DNA of 64,000 bases from contig NZ_JARBTM010000007.1 of the NCBI RefSeq assembly GCF_029240175.1, positions 62,001 to 126,000 on the forward strand, in the 5' to 3' direction. The DNA comes from Anaerosolibacter sp. (lineage in GTDB: Bacteria > Bacillota > Clostridia > Peptostreptococcales > Thermotaleaceae). Under the pieces are notes generated by a model. That model did not search any database. It was not told the origin of the DNA and was given only the letters and a program-made list of their open reading frames with translations. Made by a program: the position numbers and the translations under genes. The number at the start of each line of letters is the position of its first letter. Within the stretch, counting starts at the first letter, position 1. Shown one piece after another: positions 16,517 to 25,543 of the stretch.

Positions 16517-16970
16517 GTTGATAATAAAAAGAAGGCAATTCATTGCCTTCTTTATCAACTCCAATTGGGTCTTGCAGCGATACTTCACTTTTTGTTTTCT
16601 TGCTAGAACGAATGGTCATCAAGATTTCATTTTCAATGCACCGGGCTGCGTAGGTTGCCAATCGCGTGCCTTTATGACGATCAAAGGTGGTGATAGCTTT
16701 GATCAACCCGATGGTTCCAATGGAAATAAGATCATCTACTTCTCTTCCAGTATTATGGTATTTTTTAACGATATGGGCCACAAGCCTTAGATTTCTTTCA
16801 ACAAGAATATTTTTCGCTTCTTCATCTCCTTGTTCATAAAGGGCCAATTGATGATTTTCTTCTTCCGGGGTCAAAGGCTTGGGAAATGAATTATTTGTAG
16901 AAACATAGGATACAAGGGCAATCAATGGTTTTGCCAATACCGCAGACAACGTGATAAAAGTAGCCCACAT
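16473..16970 (-). CDS. sigK: RNA polymerase sigma-K factor, 5' portion (SpoIVCB-like) with pro-sequence
   Basis: Encodes the N-terminal part of pro-SigK: a hydrophobic pro-sequence ([23 protein letters not shown]) followed by [12 protein letters not shown] and sigma region 2 ([54 protein letters not shown]). SigK-like sequence ends at [14 protein letters not shown]; the last ~21 codons are read from the skin element and antisense to the recombinase gene. The start is the ATG at 16970, because AGGAGG precedes it by 11 nt and overlaps the longer GTG start. The pro-sequence resembles that of Bacillus, whereas Clostridioides difficile SigK lacks one. It follows the PBP gene, the usual clostridial position. 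Confidence 0.94.
   Translation of the reverse strand: MWATFITLSAVLAKPLIALVSYVSTNNSFPKPLTPEEENHQLALYEQGDEEAKNILVERNLRLVAHIVKKYHNTGREVDDLISIGTIGLIKAITTFDRHKGTRLATYAARCIENEILMTIRSSKKTKSEVSLQDPIGVDKEGNELPSFYYQPILDDWAVLDKESM
16530..16551 (-). repeat. Attachment site of the skin element, sigK 5' side (near-perfect palindrome)
   Basis: Contains the same 13-bp core AGAAGGCAATGAA (minus strand, 16539-16551). On this side the core is part of a near-palindrome with 10-bp arms AGAAGGCAAT / ATTGCCTTCT around a central TC. The copy at 9534 lacks the second arm, so the extra arm is element-derived. Confidence 0.85.
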
Positions 16971-17072
16971 GTAACGATCCACCTCCTAAATTTAGGTCAT
17001 TTAAAATTATATGTAAAAAAAGATAGAAATGTGCATGTCTTTGTAAAATAGCCCCTCCAAAGATCAATCTTT

Positions 17073-18779
17073 CTACTTTTCCACTTCTGCAATACGTTTA
17101 CCAATTTCATGAAACAATGGTGCCGCCACGGTGCCTCCGCCTCCGCCATCCTCCACAAGTATGGTAATCCCATATTTAGGTTCATCCGTAGGGAAATAGC
17201 CCGTAAACCATGCATGAACAACATTTCTTCCTTCAGAGGACCCTTCAGCTGAACCAGTTTTTCCAGCAGCACCACCTTCATTCTCCAAGCGGATTTTATT
17301 TCCTGTTCCTTCTGTGACTACTTTTTTCATCAGATATTGTATTTTACTTGACACTTCCTCTGATAAAACAGAGACCCTCTCTGATTGTTGTTCATCGAGC
17401 ACCAACTGATTGTTATCGTCTATAATATCTTTTACAATGCTTATGTCCGTTAATATCCCATCGTTTGCAATTGCAGCTGTTACTCTGGCAATCTGCAAAG
17501 GGGTAACCTCTAGGGTGCCTTGTCCGATAGAGATATTCCCAATACCTGCACCTTTTATATAATCTTCTGTTGGTAATTGTCCAGGGATTTCTTCGGGTAG
17601 TTCGATATTCGTTAAAGAACCAAGCCCTAATCTTTGTGACATTTCAAGAATCTTTTTGCCTCCTACCTGCTGTCCTAGCTGTATGAAAGCAGAGTTGCAT
17701 GAGACAGCAAAGGCCCGTTCAAAATCTATTTCTCCATGTCCGCCTTTATCAAAGCTGCTGCATTTAATAACCACCCCATCAATTTCTTCATAACCATTAC
17801 AATGAAATTTGGTATCATGATGAATGATATTATTTTCCAGGGCAGCAGCAGCAACAATAATCTTAAATACAGATCCTGGGGGATAACCAATCTGAATTCC
17901 CCGATTGTAGAACTCTTTGTTATTGCTCTCTAAATAGTTGGCAACTTTATCTTGATCGAAATTCGGGCGACTCATTAATCCTAAAACATCTCCGCTTTTC
18001 ACATCTGTTACAACGACACTGCCTTTCTCATAAAGCTTATCAAACTCTTCTTCGATAATTTTCTGTATATCATAATCTAGGGTAAGTACAACATTTTTTC
18101 CTATTCCATGGCTGTCTTTTGTGAGGGTTCTATATCCTAACCCAGGAATCACTCGTTTTTGAGCATCAACTATGGCTCCTATAACGTTTGATCGATATTC
18201 CGTCAGTATTTGGTCATATTGTTTTTCTATACCTTTGTTTCCCACATTATCAATCTTGTTAATATAGCCTATGACGTGGGCAGCTATCTGTGATTGGCTG
18301 TATCGTTCAGCACTATCCATAGAATAGACCCCCTTAATCCCCAACGCTTCCCTGATCAAGCCTGTATCGTAATTCTTTATTTCCAGTTGAATAGGGCGAT
18401 TGCTTGATAATTCTTCATATTTTAAAACATAGATTGAAAGCTTAGTTAATTGACTGAGAAGCTGAATATTTGTATCTGTCATAGGAAAGATTTCTGGATA
18501 TATGATCAAGTTACTCGTTGTTTTTCGATTGGTAAGGGGAATCATGTTACGGTCAAAAATCTTTCCCCTATCCATACCTGCTGGCAGCTCTTTGAACCAT
18601 TGTCCCATTGCTTTCTTTTGATACTCGGGTCCGTCGATGATTTGGATAACTGCCAATCTCCCGATAAGCATAAAGATGGCAAATGTAAAAAATATACCTA
18701 TAAAAAACAATCTATTTTGATTTATGGGCTCAAGGGATGCCCATTGTTCTTTCTTTTTCTTTTCTGTTCTTGTTTGCAA
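17073..18779 (-). CDS. Penicillin-binding protein 2 / SpoVD-like D,D-transpeptidase
   Basis: Class B PBP: an N-terminal transmembrane anchor (FFIGIFFTFAIFMLIGRL), a dimerisation/linker domain to about residue 250, then the transpeptidase domain with SxxK (GSVFK), SxN (SCN) and KTG (KTGSAEG). It cross-links peptidoglycan during division or spore cortex synthesis. Its place just before sigK favours a sporulation role, which is inference. There is no PASTA domain, unlike SpoVD of Bacillus. I chose the TTG at 18779, because AGGAAGG lies 8 nt upstream; the ORF-track start at 18800 overlaps that site. Confidence 0.9.
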   Translation of the reverse strand: MQTRTEKKKKEQWASLEPINQNRLFFIGIFFTFAIFMLIGRLAVIQIIDGPEYQKKAMGQWFKELPAGMDRGKIFDRNMIPLTNRKTTSNLIIYPEIFPMTDTNIQLLSQLTKLSIYVLKYEELSSNRPIQLEIKNYDTGLIREALGIKGVYSMDSAERYSQSQIAAHVIGYINKIDNVGNKGIEKQYDQILTEYRSNVIGAIVDAQKRVIPGLGYRTLTKDSHGIGKNVVLTLDYDIQKIIEEEFDKLYEKGSVVVTDVKSGDVLGLMSRPNFDQDKVANYLESNNKEFYNRGIQIGYPPGSVFKIIVAAAALENNIIHHDTKFHCNGYEEIDGVVIKCSSFDKGGHGEIDFERAFAVSCNSAFIQLGQQVGGKKILEMSQRLGLGSLTNIELPEEIPGQLPTEDYIKGAGIGNISIGQGTLEVTPLQIARVTAAIANDGILTDISIVKDIIDDNNQLVLDEQQSERVSVLSEEVSSKIQYLMKKVVTEGTGNKIRLENEGGAAGKTGSAEGSSEGRNVVHAWFTGYFPTDEPKYGITILVEDGGGGGTVAAPLFHEIGKRIAEVEK

Positions 18780-18843
18780 AAAAAACACCTTCCTGTGCAA
18801 GTTGGATATTTAGATTCTCTCCAACTTCAGAAAGGCGTATACG

Positions 18844-19494
18844 TTATAAAAGCTCCATACTGCTTCCATTTTGTTTTTCATAAATAATAGATCTTACCTT
18901 AGCTACCATGATATCGATAGCTACTTTATTGTATCCACCCTCGGGGATGATGATGTCTGCGTACTTTTTATAGGGTTCAATAAACTGTTGATGGGCAGGT
19001 CGTACCGTATTTAAATATTGATCAACGACAGAATCTAGAGTTCTGCCTCGTTCCTTAATATCCCTGAGGATTCTTCGAATAATGCGAACATCAGGGTCTG
19101 TATCCACGAAAATTTTGATATCCATTAATTCTCTTAATGCTTCATCGTCTAGAATCATGATGCCTTCTAAAACAATAATATCTTTTGATTCAACAACCTC
19201 CGTTGCTTCTTCTCTTGTGTGAATTGAAAAATTATAAATAGGTTTCTGTATTCTCTGTCCATTCAGTAGGTCCTTCAGATGTTGAACCAATAATCCTGTA
19301 TCGAAGGCCAAAGGATGGTCATAATTTGTATGCACTCGATCTTCTAAGGAGAGATGATTTTGACTCTTATAATAGGAATCTTGCTCGATAATCGCGATGT
19401 TCTTCTCAGGCAAACATTCAAAAATAGCTTTCGCGATGGTGCTTTTACCAGACCCAGTCCCCCCTGTTATTCCAATCAATATAGGTCTACTCAA
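18844..19494 (-). CDS. udk: Uridine kinase
   Basis: Phosphorylates uridine and cytidine to the monophosphates in pyrimidine salvage. P-loop [12 protein letters not shown] lies at about residues 8-19, the EQDSYYK substrate region follows, and ILEGIMIL and a lid segment [12 protein letters not shown] are visible. Length is about 216 aa, typical. The TTG at 19494 (MSRPILIG) has AGGAAGG 9 nt upstream; the ATG at 19503 directly abuts that site. It overlaps the end of the U32 gene slightly. Confidence 0.93.
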   Translation of the reverse strand: MSRPILIGITGGTGSGKSTIAKAIFECLPEKNIAIIEQDSYYKSQNHLSLEDRVHTNYDHPLAFDTGLLVQHLKDLLNGQRIQKPIYNFSIHTREEATEVVESKDIIVLEGIMILDDEALRELMDIKIFVDTDPDVRIIRRILRDIKERGRTLDSVVDQYLNTVRPAHQQFIEPYKKYADIIIPEGGYNKVAIDIMVAKVRSIIYEKQNGSSMELL

Positions 19495-20728
19495 CCCGAT
19501 CATCCTTCCTATCTTTTCTTAGTATATCGAACTTCTCTACCGGCTGTTCCATCTTCATCTTAATTATTTGTTGGGCATGGGGAGCCACATCGATTGCCTC
19601 ATCATTTTGGTTCCACATGAGTCCAACATTTTGTATAAACTGCTTCATATTCGGACCAATAATTTCCAGTTCATCTCCTTGAAATATTCTATTCCTTTGC
19701 TCAATCACAGCAATTTGAGTTTCTTCGTCATAGTCAAGAACCAATCCCACGAAATCATACTCACGAACGTAGGCACTGGTGCCATAGATCTGTTCTTGGG
19801 GTCCGGGTTTATCCACATAAAAACCAGTAGTGAAATCACGATGGCTTGCTTTTTTGATTTCATCAAGCCATTGAGGACTATACTGATAGCCGCTGCCCAA
19901 CTTATAGTATTGATCGATGGCCTCTCGATAAATCCGAACGATATTTGCCACATAATAAACACTCTTCATTCTACCTTCGATCTTAAGACTAGATAACCCT
20001 GATTCAATAAGCTCGGGAATATATTGGATCATACATAAGTCCTTGGAATTGAAGAAGTATGTACCATTCTCATCTTCGAATACCGGCATACATTCCCCAG
20101 GTCGCTTCTCCTCTACCAAATAATATTGCCATCGACAAGGGTGGGCACATTCACCCCGATTGGCATCTCGATTCGCCATATAGTTACTCAGTAAGCATCT
20201 GCCGGAGTATGAAATACACATAGCACCATGAATAAAGGCTTCTAATTCCAAATCCTGAGGAATGTTATCCCTTGTTTCTTTGATCTCTTGAAAAGAAAGC
20301 TCCCTGGCTAAAATTATTCTTCGTATTCCCTGTTCATACCAGAAGCGTGCACTCATAAAATTTGTATTGTTTGCCTGTGTGCTTAAATGTATCTCTAAAT
20401 CTGGGGCATATTGCTTTACGTACATAAGCGTACCGGGATCTGAAAGGATAAGGGCATCGATCCCCAAATCATTTAGTTTTTGAAGATATCCAGGAAGTTC
20501 TTGGAGATCTTCATTATGGGGTATGATATTTAGTGTTACATATACCTTTTTGCCCCGTTCATGGGCAAATTTAATTCCTTCTGCCATATCTTCAAAGGAA
20601 AAATTCCTGGCACTGGCCCTTAATCCAAAGGTCTGCCCTCCTATGTAAACGGCGTCTGCACCATAAATAAAAGCCATTTTTAATTTTTCCAAATCTCCAG
20701 CGGGTGCCAGCAGTTCTACTTTTTGCAT
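19487..20728 (-). CDS. trhP: U32 family protein, TrhP/YrrO-like tRNA hydroxylation factor
   Basis: Peptidase U32-type protein with [20 protein letters not shown] at the N-terminus and the U32 signature around [19 protein letters not shown] near residue 165. Further Cys lie in [10 protein letters not shown], a likely iron-sulfur ligand set. Homologues (YrrO/TrhP, YegQ) are needed for prephenate-dependent 5-hydroxyuridine formation at tRNA position 34. The next upstream gene is the matching methyltransferase (TrmR/YrrM), which supports this role over peptidase activity. ATG at 20728 with GGAGG upstream. Confidence 0.86.
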   Translation of the reverse strand: MQKVELLAPAGDLEKLKMAFIYGADAVYIGGQTFGLRASARNFSFEDMAEGIKFAHERGKKVYVTLNIIPHNEDLQELPGYLQKLNDLGIDALILSDPGTLMYVKQYAPDLEIHLSTQANNTNFMSARFWYEQGIRRIILARELSFQEIKETRDNIPQDLELEAFIHGAMCISYSGRCLLSNYMANRDANRGECAHPCRWQYYLVEEKRPGECMPVFEDENGTYFFNSKDLCMIQYIPELIESGLSSLKIEGRMKSVYYVANIVRIYREAIDQYYKLGSGYQYSPQWLDEIKKASHRDFTTGFYVDKPGPQEQIYGTSAYVREYDFVGLVLDYDEETQIAVIEQRNRIFQGDELEIIGPNMKQFIQNVGLMWNQNDEAIDVAPHAQQIIKMKMEQPVEKFDILRKDRKDDRVE

Positions 20729-21381
20729 AGGTTAACCTCCTTGTTTTTATAGCTGATCGCTACCCCATCGCCCACAGGCAAGAGGCAAGATGTAAGGCTG
20801 GGATGATCCATGATATAATCTAAATATGTACGCATCCTCTTTACGATGGTCTTTTTTCTGCGAATTACATATTCATTCGATGCAACCATCCCTTTATAGA
20901 GTACATTATCCGAAATCAGCACACCTCCCTCTCGAAGCAAGTGGATGCATGAAGCTAGAAACTCCATGTATTGGCCCTTTGCTGCATCGAGAAAAATCAT
21001 ATCGAATTTCTGATCTATGGTAGGTAATACATCCTCCGCATTTCCTTGAAGGATATGTATTTGATTGTCCAGTCCAGCACGATGTATAAAAGACTCAGCT
21101 TTTTCAATCATGTCTTCTCTTCGTTCGATGCTGATGAGCTGTCCTTCCTCAGTAGCACTACATAAGACAATAGCAGAATATCCAATGGCTGTACCTACCT
21201 CTAGAATCTGCTGAGGCTTTTGGATCTTTGTTAAGACCTCAAGGAGCTTTGCAACCTCAGGATGGATGATTGGAACATGATTATCTTCTGCATAGGTCTC
21301 CATTTCTTTTAAGAGTCCGTCATTTTTTGGCAGCACATCTCTGATGTAAGATTCTACTGCTTCATTAACAATATTATTCAA
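20716..21381 (-). CDS. trmR: SAM-dependent O-methyltransferase, TrmR/YrrM-like
   Basis: Class I methyltransferase of the COMT-like family 3. The SAM loop is LEVGTAIGYSAIVL, the acidic residue ends 'LISIERRED', and the metal/catalytic region contains FLDAAKGQY and ISDNVLYKG. B. subtilis TrmR methylates 5-hydroxyuridine in tRNA to 5-methoxyuridine; adjacency to the TrhP-like gene fits. I prefer the TTG at 21381 (AAAGGAG 9 nt upstream), but the TTG at 21390 is possible. It overlaps the next gene by 13 bp. An imperfect hairpin (GCACAAATA...TATTTGTGC, near 21405-21450) lies in its leader. Confidence 0.87.
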   Translation of the reverse strand: MNNIVNEAVESYIRDVLPKNDGLLKEMETYAEDNHVPIIHPEVAKLLEVLTKIQKPQQILEVGTAIGYSAIVLCSATEEGQLISIERREDMIEKAESFIHRAGLDNQIHILQGNAEDVLPTIDQKFDMIFLDAAKGQYMEFLASCIHLLREGGVLISDNVLYKGMVASNEYVIRRKKTIVKRMRTYLDYIMDHPSLTSCLLPVGDGVAISYKNKEVNLCKK

Positions 21382-21459
21382 ATACAGCAACTCCTTTTAT
21401 GTAATCGCACAAATATGAGAAATCATGAGCCATAATTTCATATATTTGTGCAAAAATGA

Positions 21460-21482
21460 ATACGTGGCATCTATCCACGTAT
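21460..21482 (-). terminator. Terminator of mltG
   Basis: An 8-bp stem ATACGTGG/CCACGTAT, followed on the minus strand by TCATTTTTG, just after the mltG stop. Confidence 0.7.
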
Positions 21483-21498
21483 TATTTTTCCCTATAAA

Positions 21499-22542
21499 TC
21501 AATTCCCATTCTTTGCTTTCAAATGTTCTTCATACGTTTTGCTAAAGGAATGCTCCCCATCGCTTTTCACAACAAAATAATAAAAGTCGGTTTTACTTGG
21601 ATATAATGCTGCTTCTAACGATGCTTTACCAGGTGATGCTATAGGTGCTGGCGGCAATCCGATATTCTTATAGGTATTATATGGTGAATCTATGTTGATA
21701 TCTTTAAGGCTTAAATTCACTTTTCTTTCTCCTAATACATATTGAACGGTGGCACAGGATTGTAATAACATGCCCCTGTTCAAACGATTATGAAAAACTC
21801 CAGATATTATGGGCCTTTCCTTTTCGAGCTGTGCCTCACGTTCAACAATAGAAGCCAAAGTAATCACCTCTTGGACTGTCATATTCAATTCTTCTGCACG
21901 TTTATAGTCGTCTTCGGTGAATACTGAATCGAATCGGTCTAACATTTTTGTGAGAATTTCTTCCTCTGTGGCACCCTTTGAGATCTCATAGGTATCAGGA
22001 AATAAGAATCCCTCAAGTCGGTTTACACCTTTTGGGATACCCTCTAAAAATTTATATTGAAAATCACCATTGTTGGCAAAATCCATAAATTTTTCCCGGT
22101 TTATAAGGCCTAAACTCTCTAAACGATCTGCAATCTGTCTAAGCTCGAAACCCTCAGGTATAGTAAATTTAACAGCATCCCGTAAGACACTTCCCTCTAT
22201 TAGGTTATCGATAATTGAGGCAGCATCCATTCCCCTATTCATTTGATAACGGCCAGCCTGCATTTTCCCTTCAGCCTTTGAAAGCTTGCTTAGTATTCTA
22301 AAGCTAAAGTCATTCTTGATCAAATGGTTTTCTTTTAATATTTGAGCAATCTTCAGCGTAGAGGCACCCTTGGGAATTTCAATCACAACAACATCTTGAT
22401 TTTGAGCATTTACAGGTCCTATAGATTGATAGTAATAGAGTATGCCTCCTATTCCCAAAAGCACGGCAAAAGTGACAATGATAGACATCAATCGAAGGAT
22501 TTTTCTTGAAAAAGTTTTTTCTGCTGTAGAATATTTCATCAT
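21499..22542 (-). CDS. mltG: Endolytic murein transglycosylase MltG
   Basis: Cleaves nascent glycan strands at the outer face of the membrane. One N-terminal transmembrane helix (LMSIIVTFAVLLGIGGILYYY), a LysM-like part (VVVIEIPKGASTLKIAQILKE), then the YceG domain with the catalytic-Glu region ITLASIVEREAQ near residue 220 and FHNRLNRGM. At 347 aa it is full length. The start ATGATG has GGAGG 5 nt upstream. Confidence 0.93.
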   Translation of the reverse strand: MMKYSTAEKTFSRKILRLMSIIVTFAVLLGIGGILYYYQSIGPVNAQNQDVVVIEIPKGASTLKIAQILKENHLIKNDFSFRILSKLSKAEGKMQAGRYQMNRGMDAASIIDNLIEGSVLRDAVKFTIPEGFELRQIADRLESLGLINREKFMDFANNGDFQYKFLEGIPKGVNRLEGFLFPDTYEISKGATEEEILTKMLDRFDSVFTEDDYKRAEELNMTVQEVITLASIVEREAQLEKERPIISGVFHNRLNRGMLLQSCATVQYVLGERKVNLSLKDINIDSPYNTYKNIGLPPAPIASPGKASLEAALYPSKTDFYYFVVKSDGEHSFSKTYEEHLKAKNGN

Positions 22543-22642
22543 TCTACCTCCAAGTTTGTATTCATATGATATAATTATACAATTCTCAACAGAACATTAC
22601 AACTCTTAGGGTCTCAAAATTTCTCTTGGATTTACAAATAAA

Positions 22643-22673
22643 ACTCGCATACTGCCTTTGACAGCATGCGAGT
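22643..22673 (-). terminator. Terminator of rnjA
   Basis: An ACTCGCAT...ATGCGAGT hairpin with an internal CTGTC/GGCAG extension directly follows the gene. A TTTTATTTG tract follows on the minus strand. Confidence 0.8.
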
Positions 22674-22675
22674 TT

Positions 22676-24343
22676 TTAGACTTCCATAATAATCGGTAGA
22701 ATCATAGGACTTCTTTTGGTTTTTTCATATAAAAATGTTTTTAGACTATCCTTTATGGCAGACTTCAATGATGCCCATTCCCTGACATTATTGCTTTGAC
22801 AGGACTGCAGCGCATTTCTTACAACAGTTCTAGCTTCGTCCATCAAGTCCTCAGATTCCCTTACATATACAAATCCTCGGGATATGATATCTGGTCCTGC
22901 AAGGATTTGACCGTTTTCTTTGGTAATCGTTACAACCACCACCATAAGTCCATCCTCTGATAAATGTTTACGATCCCTTAAAACGATATTACCTACATCC
23001 CCTACACCCAAACCATCAACTAGAATATTTCCTGCGGTTACATTGCCGGATTGTTTTGCACCTTCTTTGGATATTTCCAGGACTTCCCCATTTTCAAGAA
23101 TAAAAATGTCTTCACTGCTCATCCCCAGACTTTGGGCTAGCTTTCCATGCTGACGGAGATGTCTATATTCTCCATGAACAGGTATAAAAAACTGAGGCTT
23201 GACCAATGAATGCATTAATTTTAGCTCTTCTTGACATGCATGGCCGGACACATGGACATCAGCCAATGCTTCATAGATGACGTTTGCACCTTTTTCAAAC
23301 AGCAGATTTACAACACGGGCAACGGTCTTTTCGTTTCCAGGTATCGGTGTGGCAGAAAGTATAACCATGTCTCCAGGCTGTATTTCTAGTTTTCGATGCT
23401 CAGCATTCGCCATTCTAGACAGTGCTGACATAGGCTCTCCTTGACTACCCGTTGTGACAATAACAATTTCATTATCAGGATATCTGTTAATTTCATTAAT
23501 GTCGATCAGTACATCTTCAGGAACACTTAAATAACCTAAATCCATGGCAACATTCACCACATTTACCATGCTCCGGCCAGAAAAAGAAACTTTCCTATTA
23601 AATTTTTGGGCTGCATTTACAATCTGTTGTACTCTATGAACATTTGAAGCAAAGGTCGCTACAATAATTCTTTGACTTGCATTTCTAAAGATGTTTTCAA
23701 AGGTTACCCCTACCGTCCGCTCCGACATGGTATACCCAGGGCGTTCTACATTTGTACTATCGGCGAGCATTAACAATACACCTTTTTGACCTAGTTCAGC
23801 CAATCTGTGGAAATCTAGGACATCTCCTCCGATGGGCGTATAGTCGATTTTAAAATCTCCCGTGTGTACAATTGTACCTAATGAGGTATGAATCGCCAAG
23901 CAAAGAGCATCTGCTATGCTATGACTGGTTCGTATCGCTTCAACCTTAAACTCGCCTAACTTCACTGTGTCGCCATGTTTGATCACATGGGTTTCAACAC
24001 TGCCGTTTAATTTATGTTCTTTCAATTTGTTGTCTACTAAACCTAAGGTCAGTTTTGATCCATAAATTGGTACATTTAGTTTTTTCAATACATATGGTAA
24101 TGCACCTATATGATCTTCATGTCCATGGGTAAGAACAATCCCACGAACCTTATCTCTATTCTTCATTAGGTATGTGATATCAGGTATCACAATATCAATT
24201 CCCAGCATTTCATCCTCAGGGAAACTCATCCCACAATCTATGACAATGATATCGTCTTTATATTCAAACGCCATCATATTTTTCCCAATTTCATTTAAAC
24301 CCCCTAAAGGAATTACTCTAATTTTTGCTGTTTTACGTGCCAC
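22676..24343 (-). CDS. rnjA: Ribonuclease J
   Basis: Metallo-beta-lactamase/beta-CASP RNase with endo- and 5'-3' exonuclease activity in mRNA decay. The HGHEDHIGALPY zinc motif lies near residue 75. HTGDFKIDYTP, the beta-CASP segment (TFASNVHRVQQI, VTTGSQGEPMSAL) and a C-terminal His motif (IPVHGEYRHL) follow. At 555 aa it is typical. The GTG start at 24343 follows GGGAGAG. A promoter lies about 90 bp upstream. Confidence 0.95.
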   Translation of the reverse strand: MARKTAKIRVIPLGGLNEIGKNMMAFEYKDDIIVIDCGMSFPEDEMLGIDIVIPDITYLMKNRDKVRGIVLTHGHEDHIGALPYVLKKLNVPIYGSKLTLGLVDNKLKEHKLNGSVETHVIKHGDTVKLGEFKVEAIRTSHSIADALCLAIHTSLGTIVHTGDFKIDYTPIGGDVLDFHRLAELGQKGVLLMLADSTNVERPGYTMSERTVGVTFENIFRNASQRIIVATFASNVHRVQQIVNAAQKFNRKVSFSGRSMVNVVNVAMDLGYLSVPEDVLIDINEINRYPDNEIVIVTTGSQGEPMSALSRMANAEHRKLEIQPGDMVILSATPIPGNEKTVARVVNLLFEKGANVIYEALADVHVSGHACQEELKLMHSLVKPQFFIPVHGEYRHLRQHGKLAQSLGMSSEDIFILENGEVLEISKEGAKQSGNVTAGNILVDGLGVGDVGNIVLRDRKHLSEDGLMVVVVTITKENGQILAGPDIISRGFVYVRESEDLMDEARTVVRNALQSCQSNNVREWASLKSAIKDSLKTFLYEKTKRSPMILPIIMEV

Positions 24344-24432
24344 GTAATCACTCTCCCTATCTAAACTATGTATACTAATCCGACCTATATTTACCGTAAA
24401 ATGAATTCACACGAACAGATTGCATTAAGACT

Positions 24433-24461
24433 ATTATACTGTATTTGGTATATCTTAGCAA
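24433..24461 (-). promoter_or_regulatory. SigA-type promoter for rnjA
   Basis: TTGCTA, 17 bp, TATAAT on the minus strand, about 90 bp before the rnjA start codon. Confidence 0.7.
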
Positions 24462-24583
24462 TATAAAAGCATCTCAGTGCCATCAACTACCCTTATCATT
24501 TATTATTACTATTTTCATCATAAGTAAACCTAGTTTGCATCAAAATATAGAATTCTTTTACGGTAATTTGTCCTGTAATACAT

Positions 24584-24619
24584 AAGAAAATCCTGTATCA
24601 AACGTTACAGGATTTTCTT
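24584..24619 (-). terminator. Terminator overlapping the end of the fur-like gene
   Basis: A 14-bp stem AAGAAAATCCTGTA/TACAGGATTTTCTT whose arm contains the stop codon of the gene. T-rich on the 3' side. Confidence 0.75.
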
Positions 24620-25051
24620 ACAAGTATTACAGTATCCGAAAAATTTAACTTTATGATCCTTAATTTCAAAGCTATAATTCTCTTCAATCTCTTTTTCAAG
24701 CGTCTCCAGTAAGTCCACTTCTACTTCAATAACCTTGCCGCATTTTAAGCAAATAAGATGATGATGTTGATGGTCTTCTTCATGATTATTTAATTCATAT
24801 CTACTGCAGCCATCATCAAAATTAATCTTGGAAATCACATCAAGTTCATCCAACAGCTGAAGGGTTCTATATACTGTTGCTAAGCCAATTTCTGGGCATT
24901 TTTCCTTCACTAGATCATAGATTTCTTCAGTACTCATATGTTTTCCTTGATTCTCCATGATTGTATCTAATGTGGCGCGTCTTTGAGGCGTAAGCTTATA
25001 GCCTTTTTCTTTCAATTTATCTTTTAAGCTTTCTATCATTTCTGACATCAT
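24605..25051 (-). CDS. Fur family transcriptional regulator
   Basis: Metal-responsive repressor with an N-terminal winged helix (KLTPQRRATLDTI, GLATVYRTLQLLDELDVI) and a C-terminal metal/dimer domain. The HQHHHLICLKCGKVIE and CNTCKKIL CxxC pairs form a structural zinc site. At 148 aa it is normal. The sequence alone does not separate Fur, PerR and Zur. Start ATGATG after GAAGGTG. Its own promoter lies just upstream. Confidence 0.9.
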   Translation of the reverse strand: MMSEMIESLKDKLKEKGYKLTPQRRATLDTIMENQGKHMSTEEIYDLVKEKCPEIGLATVYRTLQLLDELDVISKINFDDGCSRYELNNHEEDHQHHHLICLKCGKVIEVEVDLLETLEKEIEENYSFEIKDHKVKFFGYCNTCKKIL

Positions 25052-25090
25052 AACACCTTCTTTTTCAATTAATAAAGCATCTTACTTAAT

Positions 25091-25119
25091 AGTTTAATTG
25101 TAAAAAATAGTAAAGTCAA
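25091..25119 (-). promoter_or_regulatory. SigA-type promoter of the fur-like gene
   Basis: TTGACT, 17 bp, TAAACT on the minus strand, about 40 bp before the start codon. An AT-rich imperfect dyad overlaps it, which may be the autoregulatory operator. Confidence 0.65.
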
Positions 25120-25168
25120 GGAATAATCTAGAATTCGAGGGGTAATTATCAAAATAATTAAGAGTCCA

Positions 25169-25315
25169 TTATTTATTACAGTTTTTTAAGCCTATGCTGC
25201 AGCCTTTGCAATCGCCACATTTCGGCGGTTCTTTTAATATAGTATAGCATCTAGGACATCTTTGTAATTGAGAATCTTCAATTTTATTTCCACAGGTTTT
25301 ACATACTAGACTCAT
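25169..25315 (-). CDS. 48-aa zinc-ribbon microprotein
   Basis: An ORF too short for the supplied track. It begins MSLVCKTCGNKIEDSQLQ and carries four Cys in two pairs (CKTC, CPRC), as in a rubredoxin-like zinc ribbon. A second Cys cluster (CGDCKGCSIGLKNC) is at the C-terminus. AGGAG lies 8 nt before the ATG. It sits between sfsA and the fur-like gene on the same strand. It probably binds zinc or an Fe-S centre; the role is unknown. Confidence 0.72.
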   Translation of the reverse strand: MSLVCKTCGNKIEDSQLQRCPRCYTILKEPPKCGDCKGCSIGLKNCNK

Positions 25316-25344
25316 GATTTCATCTCCTAATTGAAAATACAATA

Positions 25345-25506
25345 AAAATGCATCTAACGATGCCTTCGCTAGGGGAACCTAGTTCCCCTTCGACGGCTGC
25401 AAAGCAGCCTGAGCACCCCTCTGACTACGGCATGGGAATACTTCCCCTGCACCCCTGATTTTTATTTAATAGGAAAGTAGAACTTTCCTATTAAATAAAA
25501 GCATTT
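25345..25506. repeat. Structured dispersed repeat, copy 1
   Basis: Contains a chain of hairpins (AGGGGAAC...GTTCCCCT, GGCTGC-AAA-GCAGCC, GGGAA-TAC-TTCCC) ending in a perfect 18-bp stem starting TTTTATTTAATAGG at 25460-25500. The segment 25405-25500 is about 94% identical to 54631-54727. The outer ends AAATGC...GCATTT are inverted. No coding capacity is visible. It lies downstream of sfsA. Confidence 0.75.
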
Positions 25507-25543
25507 ATCAATAGATAATTTGTTTAATGAGATAGATTTTCAA

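Larger units (their letters stand above)
9534..16551. mobile_element. sigK intervening (skin-like) element, about 7.0 kb
   Basis: The DNA between the two 13-bp cores interrupts sigK. It carries a large serine recombinase next to the 5' sigK part and convergent with it, the same arrangement as spoIVCA/spoIVCB in Bacillus subtilis. The remaining cargo is a CPBP protease, a 50-aa ORF, an SLH protein, a CapA-like lipoprotein and a metallophosphoesterase. No phage structural, replication or lysis gene is visible. Known skin elements in B. subtilis (~48 kb) and Clostridioides difficile (~15 kb) are larger and prophage-like. Loss is expected only in the mother cell, so cargo is retained in the spore lineage. 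Confidence 0.92.

Noticed and set aside
9534-16551. Prophage
   Set aside because: Apart from the recombinase there is no replication, structural, packaging or lysis gene.
9228-16982. sigK as a broken pseudogene
   Set aside because: The two parts share an exact 13-bp core, rejoin in frame to normal length, and are separated by a recombinase-bearing element. This is programmed interruption.
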